This document shows, piece by piece, positions 7,550-15,781 of a DNA stretch of 64,000 nucleotides; positions within the stretch are counted from its first letter, which is position 1; the number at the start of each line of letters is the position of its first letter. Position numbers and translations under genes: made by a program. The stretch spans positions 62,001-126,000 of the forward strand of contig JASBUG010000006.1 in NCBI GenBank assembly GCA_030148025.1, read 5' to 3'. The notes beneath the pieces are model-generated. The model made no database searches. It was not told the origin of the DNA and saw only the letters and a list, made by a program, of their open reading frames with translations. The DNA comes from Flavobacteriaceae bacterium (GTDB taxonomy: Bacteria; Bacteroidota; Bacteroidia; Flavobacteriales; Flavobacteriaceae).

Positions 7550-7724
7550 GAAAAAACTACAAAAACATACTAGCGAGACACCAATTATATTAAATAATTC
7601 TTTAATAAGTGAACTAGAGAAAAAAGTTGTTGAAGGGAAAAGAGTATCGATGCCAAAATATGGAACAACACATTTCTCTTTATCATCATATTATAAATTT
7701 GTTGTACGATTTCCTCATGAATAA
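7536..7724 (+). CDS. Unrecognised 62-aa protein between gwsG and gwsS
   Basis: A basic, Lys-rich 62-aa protein starting MKEIKKKLQKHTSETP and ending YYKFVVRFPHE. There is no signal peptide, no membrane segment and no Cys. Its ATG lies inside the gwsG end (14-bp overlap) and its stop lies inside the gwsS start (8-bp overlap, ATGAATAA). Such nesting on both sides suggests translational coupling and argues that it is a real cistron rather than a chance frame. I do not recognise the family. A small recognition or scaffold protein for precursor handling is one possibility, and a third, unusual substrate is another. Confidence 0.65.
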   Translation: MKEIKKKLQKHTSETPIILNNSLISELEKKVVEGKRVSMPKYGTTHFSLSSYYKFVVRFPHE

Positions 7725-8796
7725 TTTTTTTTTAATTTTCTCAAATTGCCAATTAACAAAAGGCTTAAAGAGAAGTACTATCACGGATTTTCAAAGAAAT
7801 AAGACTTACATAATACCTAATGATTTATATGAAATTATAATTAAAGCAAAGCAGATTATGGTTTCTCAAATTTATTTAGAGTATGGTGCGGATAATAAAG
7901 ATACATTAGATAATTATTTTAATTTTTTGACTCAAAATGAATTAGGCTTTTATTGTGATGATACAGACAGACATTTGTTTCCAGATTTGGATTTAACATT
8001 TAATAATCCAAAAAATATAAATAATTGTGTTATTGAAGAACCAAGAGAATTAAAAAGTTTTAACAAAATTGTTTCCGAGTTGGATTCTTTGGGATGTGAA
8101 TATGTTGAGCTTATTTTCTATAAAGAAGTGCAAAATGATTTCTTAAATGAATTACTTAATATTTTTATTAAAAAATCAATCAAAAATATAGGACTAATTT
8201 TTAAGTTCGACAAAACTAAAGGTATTAATTATTTAAAAGAACTTTGTAGTAAAAATTTAAGATTAATTAAAATTTTAATACATTCTTGTGAAGATGATAG
8301 AGTAGATATAACGCATAATTTAACAAAAATTATTTATATAAATAAGTGCATTTATAACTCATCTTTTTGTGGAAACATTAATAAGTCATTCTTTTCATCG
8401 ACTATGGAGCATTATACAGAATCATTAGTTTATAATACATGCCTAAATAAAAAAATAGCTATAGATATTAATGGTGAAATTAGGAATTGCCCTTCAATGA
8501 AAGAAAGTTATGGTAATATTAAATCTACATCTTTGAGTAAAGTAATTGATAATGATAGCTATAGAAAATATTGGACAATAAATAAAAGCCAAATACATAG
8601 TTGTAAGAGTTGTGAATTTAGGCATATATGTACTGATTGTAGAGCTTATATAGATATTCCAGAAGATTATTATTCAAAACCTTTAAAATGTGGCTATAAC
8701 CCTCATACAAATGAGTGGCAAGAATGGAGTACAAATCCATTAAAACAAAAAATCATTGAATATTATAGGATGCAAGAATTGGTAAAAAAAGAATGA
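7717..8796 (+). CDS. gwsS: SPASM-domain peptide maturase GwsS
   Basis: A 359-aa protein of the grasp-with-spasm type (TIGR04193-like). It opens with MNNFFLIFSNCQLTKG and TYIIPNDLYEI, typical of the family. No CxxxCxxC radical SAM motif is visible in the N-terminal half. The C-terminal third carries a SPASM-like Cys set: INGEIRNCPSM, YGNI, then CKSCEFRHICTDCRAY and a final KCGYNP. These could bind one or two auxiliary iron-sulfur clusters. I chose the ATG at 7717, which overlaps the end of the 62-aa gene and gives the family N-terminus. An upstream frame from 7627 would be non-homologous. The stop overlaps the exporter start by 4 bp. Confidence 0.85.
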   Translation: MNNFFLIFSNCQLTKGLKRSTITDFQRNKTYIIPNDLYEIIIKAKQIMVSQIYLEYGADNKDTLDNYFNFLTQNELGFYCDDTDRHLFPDLDLTFNNPKNINNCVIEEPRELKSFNKIVSELDSLGCEYVELIFYKEVQNDFLNELLNIFIKKSIKNIGLIFKFDKTKGINYLKELCSKNLRLIKILIHSCEDDRVDITHNLTKIIYINKCIYNSSFCGNINKSFFSSTMEHYTESLVYNTCLNKKIAIDINGEIRNCPSMKESYGNIKSTSLSKVIDNDSYRKYWTINKSQIHSCKSCEFRHICTDCRAYIDIPEDYYSKPLKCGYNPHTNEWQEWSTNPLKQKIIEYYRMQELVKKE

Positions 8797-10985
8797 TTAA
8801 AAAATTCCCTCATTACAAACAAGTTGATTTTAAAGATTGCGGAGCTACTTGTTTAAAAATAATTGGAAAATATTATAAAAAAATAATCTCAATACAACAT
8901 CTTCGTAATATTAGTGAAACTACAAGAGAAGGAAGCAGTCTATTAGGTTTAAGCGAAGCATCGGAAAAAATAGGGTTTAGAAGTTTAGGTGTTAAAATTA
9001 CATTAAACCGTCTCGTAGAAGCTCCTTTACCATGCATCTTGCATTGGAACAAAAACCATTATGTGGTTTTATATAAAATAAAAAAAAATACATTTTTCGT
9101 TTCAGACCCTGCACACGGATTATTAAAATATAATAAAGAAGAATTTCTAAAACATTGGATAGGTAATAATGCAACAGAAGAAACAGAAGAAGGAATTGCT
9201 TTATTACTAGAACCAACGGCAAAGTTTTACGATTCCGATTTTGATAAAGATAAACCTGACTTTGGTTTTAAATTTTTATCAAGGTATATCTTTAAATACA
9301 AGGCTTTTTTATGGCAGTTAGTTATTGGTTTGATAGCTGCCAGTTTATTACAACTCATTTTTCCATTTTTAACGCAGAGCGTTGTAGATGTTGGTATCAA
9401 AAACCAAGATATTCATTTTATATATTTAATACTTTTTGCCCAATTAGCACTTTTTATTGGGCGGACAGCAATAGAGGTTATTCGTAGTTGGATATTATTA
9501 CATTTAAGTACAAGAATAAATATATCATTAGTATCAGATTTCTTTATAAAACTAATGAACTTACCGATTGCCTTTTTTGATACTCGGATGACTGGCGATA
9601 TTTTACAGCGAATCAATGACCATAAACGTATAGAACGTATTTTAACAACATCTTCGTTAAGTGTTTTGTTTTCAATGGTTAATTTGGTAGTTTTTAGCCT
9701 GGTACTTGTTTATTATAACTTAATGCTATTTGGCATTTTTCTTTTAGGTAGTTTCTTTTATTTTTTATGGATTGTCATATTTCTAAAAAAGCGAAGGGAT
9801 TTAGATTACAAACGTTTTTCTGAAGTGAGTCAAGAACAAAGCAAAGTGATAGAACTTATCAATGGGATGCAAGAAATAAAGCTACACAATGCCGAAAAAC
9901 AAAAACGTTGGTCTTGGGAATTTGTACAGGCACGTTTGTTTAAAGTATCTATTGAAGGATTAGCATTAGAACAGTATCAAGGTGTAGGTTCAGGCTTTAT
10001 TAACGAATTAAAGAATATTTTAATTACAGTTTTGTCTGCAAAATTAGTAATAGATGGCGAAATTACCCTTGGTATGATGTTAGCTATAAGTTATATAGTC
10101 GGACAACTTAATTCGCCAATAGCACAACTTATTAATTTTATTCGTGAAGTACAAGATGCTAAAATATCTTTAAACAGGCTTTCGGAAATTCATAACAAAG
10201 AGGATGAAGAGCAACAAGATGTTGAGAAAATAACAGAAATTTTGTTAGATGCTAATATTGAATTGTCTAAAGTGTCATTTCGATATATCGGTTCAGACCA
10301 ACTCGTTTTAAAGGATTTGGATTTAACGATTCCTTCTAATAAAGTAACCGCTATAGTTGGTGTAAGTGGTAGTGGAAAAACCACCTTAATGAAATTGTTT
10401 TTAAAGTTCTATGACCCAAACAACGGACAAATTCAATTAGGGAATTATAACTTACAAAACGTATCTCAAAAAGCATGGCGCCATGAATGCGGTGTGGTAA
10501 TGCAAGAGGGGTATATTTTTAATGATACTATTGCAAACAACATTGCGGTTGGTGAAGATTACGTCAATAAGAAAAAATTAGCCCACGCAGTAGATGTGGC
10601 TAATATTAAAGAATTTATTGAATCTTTACCATTATCATATAACACCAAAATAGGCATGGAAGGTGTTGGTATAAGCACAGGACAAAAGCAACGCTTGTTA
10701 ATAGCAAGAGCGGTATATAAAAATCCAAATTTTTTGTTCTTTGATGAAGCTACTTCGGCTTTAGATGCAAATAATGAAAAAGTGATAATGGAAAAATTAA
10801 ATACCTTTTTTGAAAATAAAACAGTTGTGATTATTGCACATCGATTGAGTACAGTAAAAAATGCACATCAAATTGTGGTATTGGATAAAGGTAAAATAGT
10901 AGAAGTAGGTAATCATCAAGAATTAGTAAGCCAAAAAGGGAATTATTATAATTTGGTTAAAAATCAATTAGAATTAGGAAAATAG
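8793..10985 (+). CDS. C39 peptidase-ABC transporter (PCAT) for the RiPP
   Basis: A 730-aa exporter that cleaves leaders after a double Gly and moves the core across the inner membrane. Domain order: C39 peptidase (about 1-140) with catalytic Cys in FKDCGATCL, His in NKNHYVVL and Asp in VSDPAHG; six-helix membrane domain (about 165-450); nucleotide-binding domain with Walker A GVSGSGKTT, signature STGQKQRLL in place of SGGQ, Walker B FLFFDEATSALD and H-loop IIAHRLS. It overlaps gwsS by ATGA and is followed at once by the adaptor gene. Both are clearly part of the RiPP operon. Confidence 0.95.
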   Translation: MIKKFPHYKQVDFKDCGATCLKIIGKYYKKIISIQHLRNISETTREGSSLLGLSEASEKIGFRSLGVKITLNRLVEAPLPCILHWNKNHYVVLYKIKKNTFFVSDPAHGLLKYNKEEFLKHWIGNNATEETEEGIALLLEPTAKFYDSDFDKDKPDFGFKFLSRYIFKYKAFLWQLVIGLIAASLLQLIFPFLTQSVVDVGIKNQDIHFIYLILFAQLALFIGRTAIEVIRSWILLHLSTRINISLVSDFFIKLMNLPIAFFDTRMTGDILQRINDHKRIERILTTSSLSVLFSMVNLVVFSLVLVYYNLMLFGIFLLGSFFYFLWIVIFLKKRRDLDYKRFSEVSQEQSKVIELINGMQEIKLHNAEKQKRWSWEFVQARLFKVSIEGLALEQYQGVGSGFINELKNILITVLSAKLVIDGEITLGMMLAISYIVGQLNSPIAQLINFIREVQDAKISLNRLSEIHNKEDEEQQDVEKITEILLDANIELSKVSFRYIGSDQLVLKDLDLTIPSNKVTAIVGVSGSGKTTLMKLFLKFYDPNNGQIQLGNYNLQNVSQKAWRHECGVVMQEGYIFNDTIANNIAVGEDYVNKKKLAHAVDVANIKEFIESLPLSYNTKIGMEGVGISTGQKQRLLIARAVYKNPNFLFFDEATSALDANNEKVIMEKLNTFFENKTVVIIAHRLSTVKNAHQIVVLDKGKIVEVGNHQELVSQKGNYYNLVKNQLELGK

Positions 10986-12281
10986 ATGCCAAATAATAGT
11001 TTAGACCATATAGAGCTTCGTAGTGAAGAAGTGCAAGAAATATTAACCAAAGCACCTCATTGGATGATTCGTTGGGGAAACGTCTTGTTTTTAGCTTTAA
11101 TCTTAATGTTATTGCTAATATCTTGGTTTGTAAAATACCCCGACATCATTCCATCTGAAGCTACAATTACAACACAAATACCACCACAAAAAGAGTATGC
11201 ACAAATCACTGGTAATATTGATGCAATTTTAGTTCAAGATAATCAAGCTGTTCAAAGAAATGAACCATTAGCAATATTGGAGAATACAGCCAATTACAAA
11301 GATGTTTATAAATTGAAATCTGTAATTGATACTATAACTGTAAATAGCCAATCTTTTAGCTTTCCTATTGATAGTTTGCCTATTTTGTTTTTAGGCGATA
11401 TAGAATCACAATTTTCGCTTTTTGAAAACAGTTACATTCAGTACAAATTAAACAAAGAATTACAACCATTTTCAAATGAAGCATTAGCCAATCGCTATTC
11501 TATATCTGAACTGAATAGGCGTTTACAAAGTTTAAAATCTCAACGTGATATTAACAGAACAGAACTTGAGTTTACTCAAAAAGACCTTAATCGACAAAAA
11601 TCCTTATTTGAAAAAGGCGTTGTCTCTGCACAAGATTATGAAAACAAACAATTACAGTATGCCCAAGCTGAACGGAACTACAAGAACTTTGAAACCTCTA
11701 TATCACAAATAAGAGAAGCCATAAGTACTGCTCGTATGACTTCTAAAGGCACAGAAATAAATAGAGTAAAAGAAGAAATGACTTTGCTAAAAGGTGTAAT
11801 ACAATCCTCTAATCAACTTAAAAAAGCTATTAAAGATTGGGAGCGTTTATATGTATTAAAATCAAATATTAATGGTAACGTTTCTTTTTTAAACTATTGG
11901 AATGTAAACCAAACCGTAAATCAAGGCGATTTGGTATTTACCATTATTCCCAGTGAAAATACATCGTTTGTAGCCAAATTAAAAACACCTTCTCAAAACT
12001 CTGGTAAGATTAAAGTGGGTCAGAAAGTAAATATTAAGTTAGAAAATTACCCTGATACCGAATTTGGTGTACTCGACGGAACTGTTAAAAACATATCATT
12101 AATTCCAGACTCCGAAGGTTTATATTATGTTGATGTAGAACTCCCTGAAAAATTAATTACTTCATACAACAAAGAAATTGACTTTAAACAAGAAATGCGA
12201 GGAACAGCAGAAATTATTACCGAAGATTTACGTCTTATTGAACGCTTTTTCTATCAGTTTAAAGAAATTGTTAATCGTTAA
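10986..12281 (+). CDS. HlyD-family secretion adaptor
   Basis: A 431-aa membrane-fusion protein that would link the C39-ABC exporter to an outer-membrane channel. It has a short cytoplasmic start, one membrane helix (about residues 30-50) and a biotinyl-lipoyl half-motif (AQITGNIDAILVQDNQAVQ). A long coiled-coil hairpin follows (about 170-280, with FEKGVVSAQDYENKQLQYAQAE), then beta-barrel segments near the C-terminus with VGQKVNIKLENYP. It starts directly after the ABC stop. No TolC-like gene lies in the window, so export past the periplasm would need a channel encoded elsewhere. Confidence 0.93.
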   Translation: MPNNSLDHIELRSEEVQEILTKAPHWMIRWGNVLFLALILMLLLISWFVKYPDIIPSEATITTQIPPQKEYAQITGNIDAILVQDNQAVQRNEPLAILENTANYKDVYKLKSVIDTITVNSQSFSFPIDSLPILFLGDIESQFSLFENSYIQYKLNKELQPFSNEALANRYSISELNRRLQSLKSQRDINRTELEFTQKDLNRQKSLFEKGVVSAQDYENKQLQYAQAERNYKNFETSISQIREAISTARMTSKGTEINRVKEEMTLLKGVIQSSNQLKKAIKDWERLYVLKSNINGNVSFLNYWNVNQTVNQGDLVFTIIPSENTSFVAKLKTPSQNSGKIKVGQKVNIKLENYPDTEFGVLDGTVKNISLIPDSEGLYYVDVELPEKLITSYNKEIDFKQEMRGTAEIITEDLRLIERFFYQFKEIVNR

Positions 12282-12430
12282 ATCCATAAATCTAAAGATT
12301 TAAATTCTTTAAGAAATAATGATGATGCAATGCTTGTTGAACTGGAAATAACGTGAAAGCGTTACTTCTATTGACACAAAGACAATTTTTATGGTAGATT
12401 AGACTAATTTACATTTTTGAATAAAAATAC

Positions 12431-12445
12431 TTCAACCTTGTGTAC
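12431..12445 (+). repeat. Possible degenerate third copy of the tRNA-end repeat
   Basis: ttcaaccttgtgtac matches the 15-bp repeat at 2935 and 3048 in 12 of 15 positions and lies just before the terminator that closes the island. It could be a worn attachment site at the far end, but a 12/15 match in AT-rich DNA may be chance. Confidence 0.25.
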
Positions 12446-12452
12446 AGTAGTG

Positions 12453-12486
12453 AAAGGATCACCATTTTATGGTGATCCTTTTTTTG
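12453..12486. terminator. Bidirectional terminator at the island's right end
   Basis: aaaggatcacc and ggtgatccttt form a perfect stem around a short loop, with a T run on the plus strand and an A run on the other side. It serves the rightward RiPP operon and the leftward M23-like gene. Confidence 0.85.
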
Positions 12487-12493
12487 ATTTTAA

Positions 12494-13129
12494 TTAATAA
12501 TCAAAAGCTTCATAATTAGCATTTTGTTTTAACCCTGTTGGGTTAGCTACTGTGTTACTAAAAGTAACAGGTTCTGTCCCACAGGTCAAATTATTTCCGC
12601 AGGGGCTTATATCGAAATGCAAATGTGGATACGTCCCTACATCACCACTATTTCCAGTTAATGCTAATGTATCACCCTTTTTAACCACATCGCCAACATT
12701 TACATAATTACTAAATTGCTTTAAGTGTACATACTCACTTTTCATATCGTCTAGGTGGCGTATTTGAATCCAGTTTGAAGCTGTAAGTCCTGTTGAACCA
12801 TCTGGTTGTTCCATTCTTATAGCATGTACTACACCATCTCTTGCAGCCGTTACATAACTTCCAAAAGGCATCTCGATATCGTAGGCATAACGCAAAGTAG
12901 ATTTATGACTATGTATAGTACAGTTACCCTGTGAAATTCTGAATACATTTCCTACTGGAAATGGTAATACATAAGGAGAAGTTTCCCAGTTAGGGTATTC
13001 GCCACAGGCATTCACATTATTTTTTTCTGCTTCTTGATTATCGTTACTATCTTTTGAACTACAAGACTGTGTCAAGCAGACTATAACAACACATAAAACA
13101 AGTGGTAAAACGCTGTTTTTAAATTTCAT
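12494..13129 (-). CDS. M23-family (LysM-less) peptidase-like lipoprotein
   Basis: A 211-aa lipoprotein (lipobox TQSC, Cys at about residue 23) with a single M23/LytM-type domain. This fold usually cuts peptidoglycan peptide bridges. Visible are RYAYDIEMPFGSYVTAARDGVV, WIQIRHLDDMKSEYVHL, VKKGDTLALTGNSGDVGTYPHLHFD. The HLHFD motif supplies two metal or catalytic His. At the usual HxGxD zinc motif the Asp is kept but the His position is Arg. A nearby His in IHSHKS may substitute, as in the YA-D subgroup, or the enzyme may be inactive. It has four further Cys, possibly in disulfides. Confidence 0.8.
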   Translation of the reverse strand: MKFKNSVLPLVLCVVIVCLTQSCSSKDSNDNQEAEKNNVNACGEYPNWETSPYVLPFPVGNVFRISQGNCTIHSHKSTLRYAYDIEMPFGSYVTAARDGVVHAIRMEQPDGSTGLTASNWIQIRHLDDMKSEYVHLKQFSNYVNVGDVVKKGDTLALTGNSGDVGTYPHLHFDISPCGNNLTCGTEPVTFSNTVANPTGLKQNANYEAFDY

Positions 13130-13184
13130 ATCCGTTTTTTGCTACAAATTATACCGCTCATTATATTTTTACAAATTTTTTTAA

Positions 13185-13216
13185 TAAAAAAAGCTGAAGT
13201 TTAAAAACTTCAGCTT
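13185..13216 (-). terminator. Terminator after trxB
   Basis: aagctgaagt (13191-13200) and acttcagctt (13207-13216) form a perfect 10-bp stem around ttaaaa. On the minus strand a T run follows. Confidence 0.85.
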
Positions 13217-13240
13217 CTATACATTATTATGTATTGGTAC

Positions 13241-14203
13241 TTAAACCTCTACAGTCGCTTCTTTAGCTGCTAAATATCGCTCAGCATCTAACGCTGCCAT
13301 ACATCCTGTTCCAGCAGCTGTTACTGCCTGACGGTATACGTGATCTGCAGCATCGCCACTAACAAACACACCTTCTACATTTGTTTTAGAACTTCCTGGT
13401 TGATTAATAATATAACCGGTTTCATCAAGATCTAAATACTCTTTAAAAATATCTGTATTTGGCTTATGACCAATTGCTACAAAAAATCCTGTTGCAGGAA
13501 TTTCATGTTTTTCTCCTGTTTTGTTATTAAACACTCTAACACCAGTTACTACCTGACCATCACCTAAAACCTCATCAGTTTCTGTATTGTGAAGTATTTC
13601 AATATTCTCAGTATTTCTCACTCTTGCTGCCATTATTTTTGATGCTCTAAACTCATCTCTTCTTACAAGCATGGTTACCTTAGTGCACAACTTTGATAAA
13701 TAATGCGCTTCTTCGCATGCTGAATCTCCAGCTCCTACGATTACTACTTCCTGATTTCTATAGAAAAATCCATCACAAACGGCACAGGCAGATACACCTC
13801 CACCCAGCTTTAAATATTTTTGCTCAGACTCTAGACCTAAATACTTGGCAGATGCTCCTGTTGAAATAATTACAGTATCACAATGAATTTCTTTTTCGCC
13901 ATTAACCCATACCTTATGTATATCGCCTGAAAAATCTACTTTAGTGATCCAGCCGTCTCTCACATCGGTATCAAAACGCTCTGCTTGTTGCTGTAACTGA
14001 ATCATCATCTCAGGACCAGTAACACCCTCAGGGTATCCTGGAAAATTCTCTACTTCATTTGTTGTGGTAAGCTGACCTCCTGGTTGTGTTCCTTGATATA
14101 ACACAGGACTCATATTAGCTCTTGCTGCATAGATTGCTGCTGTATATCCAGCAGGTCCCGAACCTATGATTAAACATTTTACGTGTTCAATTGTATCTGA
14201 CAT
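13241..14203 (-). CDS. trxB: Thioredoxin reductase
   Basis: A cytoplasmic flavoenzyme that passes electrons from NADPH to thioredoxin. The 320-aa protein has an FAD Rossmann motif GSGPAGYTAAIYAARA near the N-terminus, the redox-active CAVC centre, the NADPH-binding GAGDSACEEAHYL and the C-terminal FAD motif GVFVSGDAAD. It lies 10 bp after the class V aminotransferase gene and is probably in one transcript with it, ended by the hairpin at 13185-13216. Confidence 0.96.
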   Translation of the reverse strand: MSDTIEHVKCLIIGSGPAGYTAAIYAARANMSPVLYQGTQPGGQLTTTNEVENFPGYPEGVTGPEMMIQLQQQAERFDTDVRDGWITKVDFSGDIHKVWVNGEKEIHCDTVIISTGASAKYLGLESEQKYLKLGGGVSACAVCDGFFYRNQEVVIVGAGDSACEEAHYLSKLCTKVTMLVRRDEFRASKIMAARVRNTENIEILHNTETDEVLGDGQVVTGVRVFNNKTGEKHEIPATGFFVAIGHKPNTDIFKEYLDLDETGYIINQPGSSKTNVEGVFVSGDAADHVYRQAVTAAGTGCMAALDAERYLAAKEATVEV

Positions 14204-14213
14204 ATTTTAATTT

Positions 14214-15686
14214 TTAATTATCAAACCATGTTTTAACAAGTTGTCTTTCTATCGGCTCCCAAGATTTATGAACATAATCGTTTTTAATGGCATCATATCT
14301 ATAATCTTGTGACCATTCATCAATATTACTTGCTAATGATTTTAACGATTCACAAATATAATTTACTTCTTCGTCGGTAATTGTAGGATGAACTGACATA
14401 CGTACCCAACCTGGTTTTTCAGTACTACATCCTTCAGAAATTTGATCTTTAATTTTATGAGAAGTTTCCTCATCAACATTCAATAAAAAATGTCCATATG
14501 TCCCTGCACATGAACAACCTCCTCTTGTTTGAATTCCAAATCTATCGTTTAGTAACTTAACTACTAAGTTAAAATGGTATCTTTCAAAATAGAACGAAAA
14601 TATACTCAATCTTTCTTTATGTCTAGGCGCTAATATTTTAACCCCTTCTAGATTATCTAAAGTTTCAAAGATGACTTTGTTAATTTCATCTTCTCTTTCT
14701 TTAATCTTACTCGTTTGCATTTGCTCTTTTAACTGAATTGACAATGCAACTCTTATTGTTTGTAAAAAAGCGGGAGTACCACCATCTTCACGTGTTTCAA
14801 CATCGTCAAAATAATCATGTTCTCCCCATGGATTAGTATATGAAACTGTTCCTCCTCCAGGGTTATCTGGAATGGTATTTTTATACAATCTTTTATTAAA
14901 GATCAGGACACCTGAACTTCCAGGTCCTCCTAAAAATTTATGAGGCGAAAAGAATATGGCATCTAAGTATTCATCTTCTTTTTCAGGATGCATATCGATA
15001 TCTACATAAGGTGCTGAACATGCAAAATCAACAAAACACAATCCATTGTATTCATGAATCATACTTGCTATTTTATGATAGTTCGTTTTTATTCCCGTTA
15101 CATTAGAGCATCCTGTTACTGAAGCAATCTTTAAAGGCTTATCTTTATATTGTTCTAATAGTTCTTTAAAACTTTTTAAACATATAAGTCCTTTTTCATC
15201 ACAAGGAATTACTTCTACCCTTGCAATAGTTTCTAACCAAGATGTTTGGTTGGAATGATGTTCCATATGACTCACAAATACTATTGGTCGTTCATCTTCA
15301 GGAATGTCGGTATGTGCTTTTAAGTTTTCTGAAACTTTTAATCCTAGAATACGTTGAAACTTATTTACTACTCCGGTCATTCCAGAGCCTTCAGTAATTA
15401 ACACATCGTCTTCCGACGCATTTACATGTCGCTTAATAATATTTCTAGCTTCGTGGTAAGCTAGAGTCATAGCTGCTCCAGATGTGGAAGTTTCGGTATG
15501 GGTATTTGCCACAAAAGGGCCGAACTCATTTAACATTTTATCTTCAATGGTTCGATACATACGTCCACTAGCAGTCCAGTCTGCGTATACTAATTTTTGA
15601 TTCCCGTAAGGCGATTCAAAAGTTTGGTCAATTCCAATAATATTTTCTCTAAATTTTTGGAAATACTGTTCTAAGTCGGTTGTCAT
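14214..15686 (-). CDS. PLP-dependent class V aminotransferase (cysteine desulfurase-like)
   Basis: A 490-aa cytoplasmic enzyme of the aminotransferase class V fold. The PLP Lys is at residue 250 in SPHKFLGG and the ring-nitrogen Asp at residue 220 in FVDFACSAP. A MEHHSNQTSW block at 141-150 matches the SufS/CsdA-like EHHSN motif. Near the C-terminus, RGGCSCAGTYGHFLL carries two Cys where desulfurases have their catalytic loop, but the arrangement differs from SufS. It is longer than SufS by about 80 residues. The substrate is unknown; coupling with trxB suggests sulfur or redox chemistry. Confidence 0.85.
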   Translation of the reverse strand: MTTDLEQYFQKFRENIIGIDQTFESPYGNQKLVYADWTASGRMYRTIEDKMLNEFGPFVANTHTETSTSGAAMTLAYHEARNIIKRHVNASEDDVLITEGSGMTGVVNKFQRILGLKVSENLKAHTDIPEDERPIVFVSHMEHHSNQTSWLETIARVEVIPCDEKGLICLKSFKELLEQYKDKPLKIASVTGCSNVTGIKTNYHKIASMIHEYNGLCFVDFACSAPYVDIDMHPEKEDEYLDAIFFSPHKFLGGPGSSGVLIFNKRLYKNTIPDNPGGGTVSYTNPWGEHDYFDDVETREDGGTPAFLQTIRVALSIQLKEQMQTSKIKEREDEINKVIFETLDNLEGVKILAPRHKERLSIFSFYFERYHFNLVVKLLNDRFGIQTRGGCSCAGTYGHFLLNVDEETSHKIKDQISEGCSTEKPGWVRMSVHPTITDEEVNYICESLKSLASNIDEWSQDYRYDAIKNDYVHKSWEPIERQLVKTWFDN

Positions 15687-15781
15687 CTTGTTTTTGATTT
15701 AGCTTGACAAAAATAGTGAAAAGAATTGCCTTAATTAACTTTCAAACGATTCAATTTCATATCAATAAAAAATAAAAACCT

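Noticed and set aside
7627..7716. Longer N-terminus of GwsS
   Set aside because: The added residues come from a frame that overlaps the 62-aa gene and do not match the family start MNNFFLIFSNC.
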